64,000 nucleotides of DNA, taken from contig NZ_WIAO01000017.1 in NCBI RefSeq assembly GCF_009451885.1, positions 1-64,000 of the forward strand. Direction: 5' to 3'. Made by a program: the position numbers and the translations under genes. The notes under the pieces were generated by a model that saw nothing but the letters and a program-made list of their open reading frames with translations, made no database searches and was not told where the DNA came from. Of the stretch, positions 1-7,618 are shown one piece after another. Numbering within the stretch: the stretch's first letter is position 1; every line of letters begins with the position of its first letter. The DNA comes from Glycomyces albidus (GTDB lineage Bacteria; Actinomycetota; Actinomycetes; Mycobacteriales; Micromonosporaceae).

Positions 1-132
1 CGGTCCGAACACGAGCGACGAGCAGCTCTCCCGACATGGCTGCACTGGTATAACCATCACCGCGCCCACACCGCACTCGGAGGCAAACCACCCGCCACCC
101 GCGTCCACAACCTCACAGGGCAATACACCTAG
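1..132 (+). mobile_element. IS481-type transposase, C-terminal fragment
   Basis: The first 43 codons of the window are open in frame 1 and end at TAG (130-132). They encode WLHWYNHHRAHTALGG followed by KPPATR, the typical C-terminal end of DDE integrase-core transposases of the IS481/IS3 type, where the W..YN..R.H..LGG.PP motif follows the catalytic glutamate. The N-terminal part lies outside the window. The stop codon overlaps the stop codon of the convergent acyltransferase gene. No terminal inverted repeat can be recognised after the stop, so the element's right end is either lost or lies inside the neighbouring gene. Family assignment is fairly secure; whether the copy is active cannot be judged. 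Confidence 0.75.
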
Positions 133-812
133 TCCTCGGACTCTTTCCCGGGGCTGTTGCGCTTGGCGTACTTGTCGACGTACTCCTGGCCCGTCAGGCG
201 CCGGATCGCGTCCATGACCTCGTCGGTGACCGCGCGGATCACCACCCGGTCGTTCTCCATGCCCTTGTACCGGGAGAAGTCCAGCGGCTTGCCCACGCGC
301 ACGCCCACCGGCGCCACGCGCGGCCGCGACTCCCCGATCGGCAGGACCTTCTCCGTCCCGATCAGCCCGATCGGCACCACCGGCGCACCCGACGCCAGCG
401 CCAGCCGCGCCACGCCCGGCTTCCCGCGGTACAGCCGCCCGTCGGGCGAGCGCGTCCCCTCCGGGAAGATCGCGAAGACCCGGCCCTCCTCGAGGACCTC
501 GAGGGACGGCTCCAGGGCCGAGGCGCTCTTGCGCCCGCCCGAGCGGTCCACGGCCACCTGCCCGAGCGCCTTCACCGTCGAGGAGATGAGCTTCCCCTTG
601 ACGCCGGCGCCCGTGAAGTACTCGATCTTCGCCATCGTCGCGATGTGCCGCTTGGTGGTCAGGCCCAGGAAGTAGTGGTCGGCCACGGAGAGGTGGTTGG
701 AGGCCAGGATCACCGGCCCCGTCTCGGGGATGTTCTCCCTGCCGTCGATCCACGGTCGCCAGATCAGTTTGATGGTCGGCGCGGCCGTCCATTGCAGTGT
801 CTTGTACAGCAC
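129..812 (-). CDS. plsC: 1-acyl-sn-glycerol-3-phosphate acyltransferase (PlsC-like)
   Basis: Transfers an acyl chain to lysophosphatidic acid to form phosphatidic acid at the inner face of the membrane. About 227 residues, the usual length. Visible motifs are NHLSVAD (HX4D, H40 and D45), the glycerophosphate-binding block FPEGTRS (116-122) and a later VVPIGLIG block. I place the start at GTG 812 because GGAGAG lies nine bases upstream and the protein then begins VLYKTLQW, like many actinobacterial homologues. An ATG at 842 would add ten residues (MGETTGELNT) but has no ribosome site. The frame stays open further upstream to 959, but that stretch does not look like the family. The stop overlaps the stop of the transposase fragment, so the last codons may have been altered by the insertion. 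Confidence 0.88.
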   Translation of the reverse strand: MLYKTLQWTAAPTIKLIWRPWIDGRENIPETGPVILASNHLSVADHYFLGLTTKRHIATMAKIEYFTGAGVKGKLISSTVKALGQVAVDRSGGRKSASALEPSLEVLEEGRVFAIFPEGTRSPDGRLYRGKPGVARLALASGAPVVPIGLIGTEKVLPIGESRPRVAPVGVRVGKPLDFSRYKGMENDRVVIRAVTDEVMDAIRRLTGQEYVDKYAKRNSPGKESED

Positions 813-960
813 CGTGTTCAGCTCTCCAGTGGTCTCACCCATGGGACGGGTCGGCACAATTATGGCTCGCGAACCGCCGAGGCGGAACCCGCGAGCCGTC
901 GGATCCCCAGAAGACCACATCGGCCCCGCCAGGAAGGCAGGGCCGAGTGTATACGGCATT

Positions 961-1175
961 CCGCTTCGCTACAGACCGTGCCTCCGGTAGCCACCGGCTC
1001 CGCTACAGGCTGCGCCTCCGGTACCTTCCGCTTCGCTACAGGCTGCGCCTCCAGTACCTTCCGCTCCGCTACAGACAGTGCCTCCGGTACCTTCCGCTTC
1101 GCTACAGGCTGCGCCTCCGGTACCTTCCGCTTCGCTACAGGCTGCGCCTCCAGTACCTTCCGCTCCGCTACAGGT
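961..1175. repeat. 33-bp tandem repeat (minisatellite), six to seven units
   Basis: CGCTACAG recurs at 967, 1001, 1034, 1067, 1100, 1133 and 1166, giving one 34-base and five 33-base steps. Units differ only at a few positions (TTCGC/TCCGC, CCGG/CCAG). The last unit runs into the 3' end of bpa, so the bpa stop codon (1168-1170) is itself part of the array. Every unit carries the same CTGTAG read on the minus strand. The period is divisible by three, so all units repeat that stop in one frame. Confidence 0.9.
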
Positions 1176-1785
1176 ACTGCCCCGGAGGGTGGTCGCGGTC
1201 GTCGCCGCGCGCCGCGCGCTCGGCCATCACGGCCCGGAGCTGCGGCGGGAGGTCGCTGCCGGCCGGCAGTGCCTTGATCTCGGCCCCGCGCATCTGGTCG
1301 AGTTGGAGCCGGGCGGCCATCTGCTGCGCGACGAGCGCTGCCTGGATGCCGTGGAAGAGCCCCTCGAGCCAGCCCACGAGCTGAGCCTGCGCGATCCGCA
1401 GTTCGGCTTCGGTGGGGGTCTCGTCGGAGCTGAACGGGAGCGACAGCCGCTCGAGCTCGTCGCGGAGTTCGGGGGCGAGCCCGGTCTCGAGTTCGGCGAT
1501 GGAGCGCTGGTGGATGTCGCGGAGGCGCTGGCGGCCCTTGTCGTCGAGTTCGGCGGCGCGGACTTCTTCGAGGAGCTGCTTGATCATCGAGCCGACGCGC
1601 ATGACCTTGGCCGGCTCGTGGACCATCCGGGACGGGTCGCTCTCGTAGGTGCGGTCCCCGTCTTCGCCGTCGGCGGCCTTGGCGGTGGCGATCGGGTTGC
1701 CGTCGGCGTCGACGATGAGCAGCTCGTCCTCCTCCTGGCGCTCGTCGCGGTCGTCGCGCTCCGGCTCGGTGTTCGCTTCGCTCAT
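1168..1785 (-). CDS. bpa: Bacterial proteasome activator Bpa/PafE
   Basis: Bpa is an ATP-independent ring-shaped activator of the actinobacterial 20S proteasome. The 205-residue protein has a charged disordered N-terminus, a central helical bundle (about 60-180, including VMRVGSMIKQLLEEVRAAEL) and the diagnostic C-terminal GQYL (202-205), which in mycobacterial Bpa/PafE docks into the proteasome alpha ring and opens the gate. I chose ATG 1785 because MSEANTEPERDD begins the family-like acidic N-terminus; the reading frame continues upstream through the tRNA gene, which is not credible. A -10-like TAGGCT lies at 1841-1836 on the minus strand. The final codons sit at the edge of the minisatellite. 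The identification is strong because of GQYL. Confidence 0.9.
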   Translation of the reverse strand: MSEANTEPERDDRDERQEEDELLIVDADGNPIATAKAADGEDGDRTYESDPSRMVHEPAKVMRVGSMIKQLLEEVRAAELDDKGRQRLRDIHQRSIAELETGLAPELRDELERLSLPFSSDETPTEAELRIAQAQLVGWLEGLFHGIQAALVAQQMAARLQLDQMRGAEIKALPAGSDLPPQLRAVMAERAARGDDRDHPPGQYL

Positions 1786-1843
1786 GGTCGGTTGGACCCC
1801 GCAGTCATGTCGATGGGTTCTGCTTCCTTGCATCGAGCCTAAC

Positions 1844-1869
1844 GCGGGAACCCCCGGGGGTGTTCCCGC
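1844..1869. other. GC-rich hairpin between tRNA-Leu and bpa
   Basis: GCGGGAAC (1844-1851) pairs with GTTCCCGC (1862-1869) around a C4G5 loop that is itself self-complementary. It lies just upstream of the bpa promoter candidate and downstream of the tRNA on the same strand, so it could be a second terminator or an operator. It lacks a T-run. Confidence 0.5.
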
Positions 1870-1893
1870 TCCTGATCCCGGCTCTGGATAGCG

Positions 1894-1922
1894 AAAAAGC
1901 CCGGTGGTCGAAACCATCGGGC
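1894..1922 (-). terminator. Rho-independent terminator of tRNA-Leu
   Basis: Read on the minus strand, GCCCGATGGT, a TTCG loop and ACCACCGGGC form a ten-pair stem with one A-C mismatch, followed by five T (1898-1894). It begins nine bases after the tRNA 3' end, the expected position. Confidence 0.85.
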
Positions 1923-1930
1923 CTTCACTG

Positions 1931-2013
1931 TGCGCGAGGGGGGACTTGAACCCCCACGTCCTTGCGGACACTGGCACCTGAAGCCAGCGCGTCTGCCATT
2001 CCGCCACTCGCGC
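1931..2013 (-). tRNA. tRNA-Leu, anticodon CAG
   Basis: An 83-base class II tRNA on the minus strand. Acceptor arms GCGCGAG/CTCGCGC match over seven pairs with discriminator A. The anticodon stem CTGGC/GCCAG encloses loop TTCAGGT, giving anticodon CAG, which decodes CUG. A long variable arm (TGTCCGCAAGGACG) and a T arm containing GTTCAAGTC follow. The 3' CCA is not encoded. The long variable arm and anticodon agree with leucine. Confidence 0.95.
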
Positions 2014-2075
2014 CAGCGAGCGGCGGATCAGGAGTCCTGTCGCCACTCGCTCGTGTCGGCTGAGCCGACCGAACG

Positions 2076-2105
2076 ATAGTACCCTGCGCGGGACGGGCCG
2101 CCCAA
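2076..2105 (-). promoter_or_regulatory. Promoter candidate for tRNA-Leu
   Basis: On the minus strand TTGGGC (2105-2100) and TACTAT (2081-2076) are separated by 18 bases, placing the start of transcription about 55 bases before the mature tRNA. The hairpin AACGGGG/CCCCGTT (2104-2123), which may end the asparaginase transcript, abuts this promoter. Confidence 0.5.
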
Positions 2106-2136
2106 CGGGGTATTGCCCCCGTTGAGGCAGGCGCCA

Positions 2137-3117
2137 CTACAGGAGGGTGCGGATCCGTCCGACGGGTTCGCCGCCGCCGAGGACCTCGGGCCAGGTGAGG
2201 GCGTCGATCTCGGGCTTGGCGGCGAGCGGGATCTCCATGCCGGCGAGGGTGGTGAGCGCGCGGAGCGCGACGGGCATGGAGGCGCGGCCGCCGCCGTCGT
2301 CGATCTTGACGGCGACGGCGCCGACGCCGGGTGCGGCGACGACGTGGAATCCTTCGGCGCCGCCCTTGGCGAGCAGGCCGGGGACGGCGGCCATGGACCG
2401 CTGGTCGGGTCCGTTGGTGCCGTCGATGAGGTGGGGGTGGGCGCGCATCGCGTCGGCGACGCGCCGTTCCGGGCTGCCTTCGGGGGCTTCGACGAAGCGG
2501 GCGAAGGCGCGCGCGATGCCGTGGAGGGACACGGCGAGGACGGGCGCCCCGCAGCCGTCCACGCCGACGGCCCGGACGGGTTCGCCGGTGAGCTCTTCGA
2601 CGGTGGCGGCGATGAGCTCCTGGAGCGGGTGCTCGGGGTCGCGGTAGGTCGCGGTGTCCCAGCCGGCGGCGGCGCAGGCGGCGAGCATCCCGGCGTGCTT
2701 CCCGGAGCAGTTCATGTAGACGCGCTTGGGGTCGGGGCCCTCGAGCGCGACGACCGCGTTCCGGGCGTCCTGGTTGCCGGGCAGGTCGGGCGGGCACTGG
2801 AGGTGCTCTTCGCCGAGGCCGGCGCGGCCGAGGACCGAGCGGACGCGTTCGAGGTGGAACGGTTCGCCGCGGTGGCTGGCGGCGGCGATCGCGAGGTCGG
2901 CCTCCGAGCCGGGCTCCCATCCGGCGCGGAGCATCGCGAGGGCCTGCATGGGCTTGTTGGAGGAGCGGGGGAACACGGGGGACTCGGCGTCACCGATCGC
3001 TGCGGCGAGGTTGCCCGCAGGGTCGGTCACGGCGACGCTGCCCCGGTGGGAGCTCTCGGTGAATCCGGACCTGACGACTTGTGCGACGGGTTCGCCGCCG
3101 CGGTACGAAGCACTCAT
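2137..3117 (-). CDS. L-asparaginase, type III (Rhizobium etli AnsA-like)
   Basis: Predicted to hydrolyse L-asparagine to aspartate and ammonia. The 326-residue protein belongs to the AnsA/ReAV-like family with a beta-lactamase-type fold, distinct from E. coli AnsA/AnsB. Visible key residues are the SxxK pair S52/K55 (SSNK), S82-H83 (ASHRGE), C138/K141 in NCSGKH and C190 in GVDGCGAP; the last three match the zinc site described for the Rhizobium enzyme. ATG 3117 is preceded after six bases by TAGCCT (3129-3124), so the mRNA may be leaderless. It lies 21 bases downstream of ygfZ on the same strand, so both read-through and its own promoter are possible. Confidence 0.88.
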   Translation of the reverse strand: MSASYRGGEPVAQVVRSGFTESSHRGSVAVTDPAGNLAAAIGDAESPVFPRSSNKPMQALAMLRAGWEPGSEADLAIAAASHRGEPFHLERVRSVLGRAGLGEEHLQCPPDLPGNQDARNAVVALEGPDPKRVYMNCSGKHAGMLAACAAAGWDTATYRDPEHPLQELIAATVEELTGEPVRAVGVDGCGAPVLAVSLHGIARAFARFVEAPEGSPERRVADAMRAHPHLIDGTNGPDQRSMAAVPGLLAKGGAEGFHVVAAPGVGAVAVKIDDGGGRASMPVALRALTTLAGMEIPLAAKPEIDALTWPEVLGGGEPVGRIRTLL

Positions 3118-3138
3118 ACTGCGAGGCTAGCCGGGCGG

Positions 3139-4200
3139 CTAGAGACTCGCGGCCTGATCGCCCGTGATGAGGCGCACGTCCGGATCGGCGACGGCGGACC
3201 GCTTGACCATGGCGAGCGCGATCTGGCCCAGCTCGTAGTGCTGCACGGCGGTGCCGATGTACCCGACTTCCTTGCCATCCAAGGTGACCGGAGTGCCGTG
3301 GACGGGAGGGTGCTCGTCGGTGCCGTCGAGGTGGAGCATGACGAGGCGCCGCGGCGGCTGCCCGAGGTGGTGGACCTTCGCGACGGTCTCCTGCCCGCGG
3401 TAGCAGCCCTTGTCGAGGTGGACGGCGGCGGCGAGCCAGTGCGCGACCTCGTGCGGGACGGTCTTCTCGTCGGTGTCGACGCCGAAGCGCGGTAGCTTGG
3501 CGGCGACGCGGAGGGCGTCCCAGGCCCAGGTGCCGGCGAGCGACCCGGATCCGGCGCCTTCGGCGGCCTCGGCGAGCCGGTCGCGGCGGACGAGGACGTC
3601 GAAGGTGGGGACGCCGAGGGCGTCGGTGCGGCGGGTCCAGCCGTCGGCCTCCTGGAACGGGCCGCCCGGGTAGACGGAGGTCGGGACCGCGAGGAGGTCC
3701 TTCGAGGCGAATTTCGCGATCGGGACCGGCTGGACGGCCGGGGGCTCGTCGCCGGCGCGGGCGATGCCGGTGAAGCTGAACAGCGCCCAGTCGGCGGACT
3801 CGTCGCGGATGTCGACCTCGGTGCGGAACTTCATGAGCTCCAGGTATTTCAGGAGCGCCTCGCCGCGGCCGGGCTCGGTGTCGAGCCAGGTGGTGGCGCC
3901 GTCGTCGTAGACGTTCGCGTGGTGCTCGATGCGGCCGGTCGGGGAGAGGATGAGCGTCTCGGTGCCCTGGTGCGGCTTCAGGCTCGTCAGGTGCTGGGTG
4001 GAGAGCGAGTGCAGCCACGTCAGGCGGGCCTCGCCGGTGACCGAGACGACGTCGCGGTCGGAGCGGTCGAACAGCGCGCCCTTCTCCATCGCCTCCCGCT
4101 GCTCTTTGAGCGGCCCGCCGTAGTGCCAGGCGGTGCGGCCGTCCGCGGTGGCGACGGCGCCGGGGGCGTTCAGGAGCGGGGACGGTGCGATCGTGGTCAT
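3139..4200 (-). CDS. ygfZ: Folate-binding YgfZ/GcvT-like protein
   Basis: YgfZ proteins bind tetrahydrofolate and help assemble or repair iron-sulfur proteins in the cytoplasm; they resemble the aminomethyltransferase GcvT but are not glycine-cleavage enzymes. The 353-residue product contains the signature DKGCYRGQET with the conserved cysteine, about two thirds along the chain, and an N-terminal GcvT-type domain (SVTGEARLTWLHSLSTQ). ATG 4200 overlaps the stop of the upstream fur gene in ATGA, so the two are translationally coupled. The pairing with a Fur-family repressor points to metal or Fe-S homeostasis. Confidence 0.88.
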   Translation of the reverse strand: MTTIAPSPLLNAPGAVATADGRTAWHYGGPLKEQREAMEKGALFDRSDRDVVSVTGEARLTWLHSLSTQHLTSLKPHQGTETLILSPTGRIEHHANVYDDGATTWLDTEPGRGEALLKYLELMKFRTEVDIRDESADWALFSFTGIARAGDEPPAVQPVPIAKFASKDLLAVPTSVYPGGPFQEADGWTRRTDALGVPTFDVLVRRDRLAEAAEGAGSGSLAGTWAWDALRVAAKLPRFGVDTDEKTVPHEVAHWLAAAVHLDKGCYRGQETVAKVHHLGQPPRRLVMLHLDGTDEHPPVHGTPVTLDGKEVGYIGTAVQHYELGQIALAMVKRSAVADPDVRLITGDQAASL

Positions 4201-4637
4201 GCGTGCTTCTCCAGGCAGTCGGCGCAAGTGCCGAAGACGGCGACGTGGCCGACGTCCATGACGAACCCGGTGGCGTCGGCGACCTCCTTGCGCGCGTTGG
4301 CGAACATCGAGGGATCGACTTCGGTGATCCGGCCGCAGCGGTGGCACACCAGGTGGGCGTGGCCGCGGTCGCCGGACAGGTGGTACGTGGGGGCGCCGTG
4401 GGAGAGGTGGGTGTGCGACACGAGCTGGAGCTCTTCGAGGAGGTCCAGCGTGCGGTAGACGGTGGTGATGTTCACACCTTCGACCTGGTCGCGGATGCGC
4501 TCGTGGATCCGCTCGGGGGTGGCGTGCCCGAGCGCGCGGACGGCCTCCAGGACGAGCTGCCGCTGCGCGGTCATGCGCAGCCCCCTGGAGCGCAGCACCG
4601 CGGCCAGTTCGGTCTCGGCCTCGGCTTCAGTGGGCAT
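4197..4637 (-). CDS. Fur-family metal-dependent repressor
   Basis: A 146-residue DNA-binding repressor of the Fur/Zur/Nur/PerR superfamily. The N-terminal winged helix includes RMTAQRQLVLEAV and the recognition segment NITTVYRTLDLLEEL. The C-terminal dimerisation and metal domain contains HAHLVCHRCG and GTCADC, the two CxxC pairs of the structural zinc site. Which metal it senses cannot be decided from sequence. ATG 4637 lies six bases after TACGAT (4649-4644), suggesting leaderless initiation. It shares ATGA with ygfZ. The proteins near zinc or nickel uptake in other actinomycetes are relatives, but no transporter is present here. Confidence 0.9.
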   Translation of the reverse strand: MPTEAEAETELAAVLRSRGLRMTAQRQLVLEAVRALGHATPERIHERIRDQVEGVNITTVYRTLDLLEELQLVSHTHLSHGAPTYHLSGDRGHAHLVCHRCGRITEVDPSMFANARKEVADATGFVMDVGHVAVFGTCADCLEKHA

Positions 4638-4748
4638 GACTGCATCGTACTGCGCCCGCGCGGAACCGGACGCCAGCGCCGCTGCCGCCCCCGGCCGGCA
4701 CGTTCGTTCCCGCCGGCCGGCGCGTTCGTTCCCGCCGGTGAACTCGTT

Positions 4749-4877
4749 CGGGTGACACTGCGGCTGCGGGGGACGGTTCCTGTCGGACCCGGCCGGGAGG
4801 ATCGCACTATCTTCCCCGGGGTGGGTGGGGGCTGGGGATGGAACCACTACTAGCCCACCCGCCCGCCCTGCGGGCGG
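4749..4877 (+). repeat. Dispersed G-quadruplex/hairpin element, copy A (upstream of pabC)
   Basis: Shares long blocks with copies at 15877 and 24009: CTGTCGGACCC, AGGATCGCACTATC, then GGGG-T-GGG-T-GGGGG-CT-GGGG, which fits a G-quadruplex with one-base loops (4818-4836). GGTGGGTGGG (4820-4829) can instead pair with CCCACCCGCC (4854-4863), one G-U pair included. A second hairpin CCGCCC-TGC-GGGCGG (4863-4877) follows directly. It ends 150 bases before pabC and starts 112 bases before the divergent fur gene. Confidence 0.85.
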
Positions 4878-5026
4878 CCAACGTTCCCGCCCTTCCGCCG
4901 CGGGCGACTCCGGCCCGCGGCCCGGTTCCCGACCCGCCGTCCCCTTCCCCGGCCCTCCGCCCGGCGGAGCCGGCGCCGCGCGCACGCACCGCCGGTTCCG
5001 GTCGCGGCGGGGAGCACAATGAGCGC

Positions 5027-5881
5027 ATGGCACTAGTAACCGCAGTACTGCACCGCGGCGTCGTCGACTCCGACGCGCCGCTCCTGTGCGCCGACGACCT
5101 CGGGGTCCTCCGCGGCGACGGCGTCTTCGAGACGATCAACGTCCGCGGCGGCGCGGCGTTCCTGCTCTCGGAGCACCTCGACCGCATGGCGAACTCGGCC
5201 CGGCGCATGGAGTTCGAGCTGCCGCCGAAGGCCGAGCTCGCCGAACTCGCCGAGCAGGCCCTCGAGGCGTGGCGCGACCGCGCCGAAGGCGAGGGCGCGC
5301 TCCGCCTGGTCGCCACCCGCGGCCGCGAGCACGGCGGCCCGCCCACCGTCTACGCGACGGTCGACCCCGTCCCGCGCGAGCGCATCCTGCCGCGCCGGGA
5401 CGGCCTGCGGATCGCCACGGCGACCTTGGGGGTGAATGCCGATGCGCGGGGCGACGCCCCGTGGCTTCTAGGCGGGGTCAAGGCACTCTCGTACGCCTCG
5501 ATGATGGCGGTGACGCGCTGGGCGAAGTCCCAGGGAGCGGACGACGCCCTGTGGGTCTCGGCCGACGGTTTCGCCCTGGAGGGCCCGACCTCGTCGCTGC
5601 TGTGGCTCGAAGGCGACACGCTCTGCACGACGCCGACGTCGGCGGGGATCCTGCCGGGGACCACGAGCGCGTACCTGCTGGAGCAGGCCCCGAAGGCGGG
5701 CCTGAAGACCGCGGAGAAGCTGATCCCGGTGGGGGACTTGAAGAACGCGGAGGCGGCGTGGCTCAGCTCCTCCGTCCGAGGTGTGGCCTTCATCACTCAG
5801 ATCGACGGCGAGGCGGTCGCGCAGCGACCCGACATCACGGCTGAGCTGGACAAACTCGCCGGATTCGAAGTGCCTTCGTAA
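5027..5881 (+). CDS. pabC: Aminodeoxychorismate lyase / class IV aminotransferase (PabC-like)
   Basis: A PLP enzyme of the fold-type IV aminotransferases; the best guess is 4-amino-4-deoxychorismate lyase, which releases pyruvate to make p-aminobenzoate for folate. The 284 residues include DDLGVLRGDGVFETI near the N-terminus, the Schiff-base lysine K152 in GGVKALSYASMM, and the cofactor-binding EGPTSSLLW and GILPGTTS blocks. ATG 5027 is 13 bases after GGGGAG. D-amino-acid or branched-chain aminotransferase activity is a real alternative since these families overlap. pabA/pabB are not in the window. The dispersed G-rich element lies 150 bases upstream. Confidence 0.78.
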   Translation: MALVTAVLHRGVVDSDAPLLCADDLGVLRGDGVFETINVRGGAAFLLSEHLDRMANSARRMEFELPPKAELAELAEQALEAWRDRAEGEGALRLVATRGREHGGPPTVYATVDPVPRERILPRRDGLRIATATLGVNADARGDAPWLLGGVKALSYASMMAVTRWAKSQGADDALWVSADGFALEGPTSSLLWLEGDTLCTTPTSAGILPGTTSAYLLEQAPKAGLKTAEKLIPVGDLKNAEAAWLSSSVRGVAFITQIDGEAVAQRPDITAELDKLAGFEVPS

Positions 5882-6078
5882 CGGTTGAATATCGTTTCCC
5901 AGGTTCTTCCCAGGCTCGCCACAGGCTCCGCTCAGAGACGGTCCTCATAGTAATGAGTGTTCCGGTCACGCCGACAAGCCAAGCGGATGGACATGGGCAG
6001 TCTTCCGGGAGGCACGGAACAATCCGGGGGCACAAAGCCGGTAAGGGTAATCGGGCACAGCCCTACCGGTGCCAATGA

Positions 6079-6136
6079 AAAGTGGAGCTCCTCCACTTTA
6101 TCGGGGCCGCAGCGAATGGGCAAGCGCTGCGGCCCC
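6079..6136. terminator. Two-hairpin bidirectional terminator
   Basis: Between convergent pabC and the FAD oxidase. AAAGTGGAG (6079-6087) pairs with CTCCACTTT (6091-6099) around CTC. GGGGCCGCAGCG (6103-6114) pairs perfectly with CGCTGCGGCCCC (6125-6136). The first hairpin has flanking A and T bases on both strands. The remaining intergenic DNA (5882-6078, 6137-6217) shows no gene I can support. Confidence 0.75.
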
Positions 6137-6217
6137 ATTACTCTGTCACAGGATTGACACGAAACCGTATCGGCGCCAGTCACATCGCGGTACTGCCAGC
6201 GAAGACGCCGGCCCCTT

Positions 6218-7588
6218 TCAGCCGAGGACCTTCCCCGGATTGAGGATGCCGAGCGGGTCGAGCGCGGCTTTCAGCCGCCGCTGCACCGCCAGATTCACCG
6301 GGTCGAGCTCCCTTGCGAGCCAATCGCGCTTGAGCATTCCCACCCCGTGCTCGCCGGTGATGGTGCCGCCCATGGCGAGCGCCATGTCGAGGATCTCGTC
6401 GAACGCGGCCCGGCCCGCCGCCAGCGACGCCGGATCCTCGGGGTGGACGATGATGTTCGGGTGGAGGTTCCCGTCCCCGGCGTGCGCGATCACGCCGATG
6501 ACGACGCCGTGCCGATCCGCCGCGGCCTGCACGCCGTCGAGGGCCTCGGCGAGCCGCGCGCGCGGCACCGCGACGTCGTCCACCAGGACCGTCCCCAGCT
6601 TCTCCATGGCGTGGAACGCGTTCCGCCGCGATTCGAGCAGCGCGTCGGCCTCCTCGGCGTCGGTCGCCCGGTACACCTCGGTCGCCCCCGCCTCCGTGCA
6701 CAGCGCCTCGATCGCGACGAGCTCGCGCTCCGGATCGGTGTCGGCGGCGACCAGCAGCAGCGCGGCCGCTTCGGTCGGGAGCCCCATGGGGCGCAACGCC
6801 TCCAGGGCCCGCAGGTGCACGTTGTCGATGAGTTCGAGCAGGCTCGGCTCCCGGCCGGCGGCCATGATCGCGGTGACCGCGCGGCCGGCGTCGGCCGTCG
6901 TGGCGAAGACCGCGGCGAGCGTGAGCCGCTGCGCCGGAACCGGTGAGAGCCGCACCGTCGCCTCGGTGATGATCCCGAGGGTCCCTTCGGAACCGCAGAA
7001 CAGCCGCACCAGGTCGTACCCGGCGACGCCCTTCGCGGTCCGGCGGCCGCAGCGCATGACCTCGCCCGAGGCGAGCACCACCTCGAGGCCGAGCACATAC
7101 TCAGGGGTCGTGCCGTACTTGACGCAGCACATGCCGCCCGCGGCCGTGGCGATGTTCCCGCCGATCGTCGAGATCTGCCACGAGCCCGGGTCTGGGCTGT
7201 ACCGAAGCCCGAACTCCTTGGCGGCCGCGGAGATCGCGGCGTTGAGGACCCCGGGCTGGACCACCGCGAGCCGGTCGACCGGGTCGATCGCGATGATCCG
7301 GTCCATGCCCGACACGTCGAGCAGGAGCGCGCCGTCGACGGCGGTCGCCGCGCCGGCGAGCCCGGTCCGGGCCCCCTGCGGCACCACCGGGACCGCGAGC
7401 TCCGCGGCGACCCGCACCGCCGCGGACACCTCCTCGGTCGAGCGGGCCCGCACCAGTGCGGCCGCCCGGCCGGGCGGCACGAGCCCGGCGTGGTCGACCG
7501 AGTGGGCGGCCAGCACGTCCGGGTCGGTGACGGGGTCCAGGCCCGCCTCGGTCAGGGCGGCGGTGAGGGCGCCTGCGAGTTCGCTCAT
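6218..7588 (-). CDS. FAD-linked oxidase (GlcD/D-lactate dehydrogenase type)
   Basis: A 456-residue flavoprotein of the vanillyl-alcohol-oxidase fold, resembling glycolate oxidase subunit GlcD and FAD-dependent D-lactate/D-2-hydroxyacid dehydrogenases. The FAD-binding segment reads VVPQGARTGLAGAATAVDGA (about 89-108); the C-terminal FAD-oxidase domain has HAGDGNLHPN and ITGEHGVGMLKR. GlcE and GlcF partners are absent, which favours a stand-alone 2-hydroxyacid dehydrogenase. ATG 7588 lies six bases after GACAAT (7600-7595), so leaderless transcription is possible even though the upstream same-strand gene ends only 30 bases away. The exact substrate is not shown by sequence. Confidence 0.85.
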   Translation of the reverse strand: MSELAGALTAALTEAGLDPVTDPDVLAAHSVDHAGLVPPGRAAALVRARSTEEVSAAVRVAAELAVPVVPQGARTGLAGAATAVDGALLLDVSGMDRIIAIDPVDRLAVVQPGVLNAAISAAAKEFGLRYSPDPGSWQISTIGGNIATAAGGMCCVKYGTTPEYVLGLEVVLASGEVMRCGRRTAKGVAGYDLVRLFCGSEGTLGIITEATVRLSPVPAQRLTLAAVFATTADAGRAVTAIMAAGREPSLLELIDNVHLRALEALRPMGLPTEAAALLLVAADTDPERELVAIEALCTEAGATEVYRATDAEEADALLESRRNAFHAMEKLGTVLVDDVAVPRARLAEALDGVQAAADRHGVVIGVIAHAGDGNLHPNIIVHPEDPASLAAGRAAFDEILDMALAMGGTITGEHGVGMLKRDWLARELDPVNLAVQRRLKAALDPLGILNPGKVLG

Positions 7589-7618
7589 GGAGCGATTGTC
7601 ACCCGCGCCCCACGCGTC

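Noticed and set aside
961-1175. Possible CRISPR array
   Set aside because: The units touch each other without spacers; it is a plain tandem repeat, and no cas genes are present.
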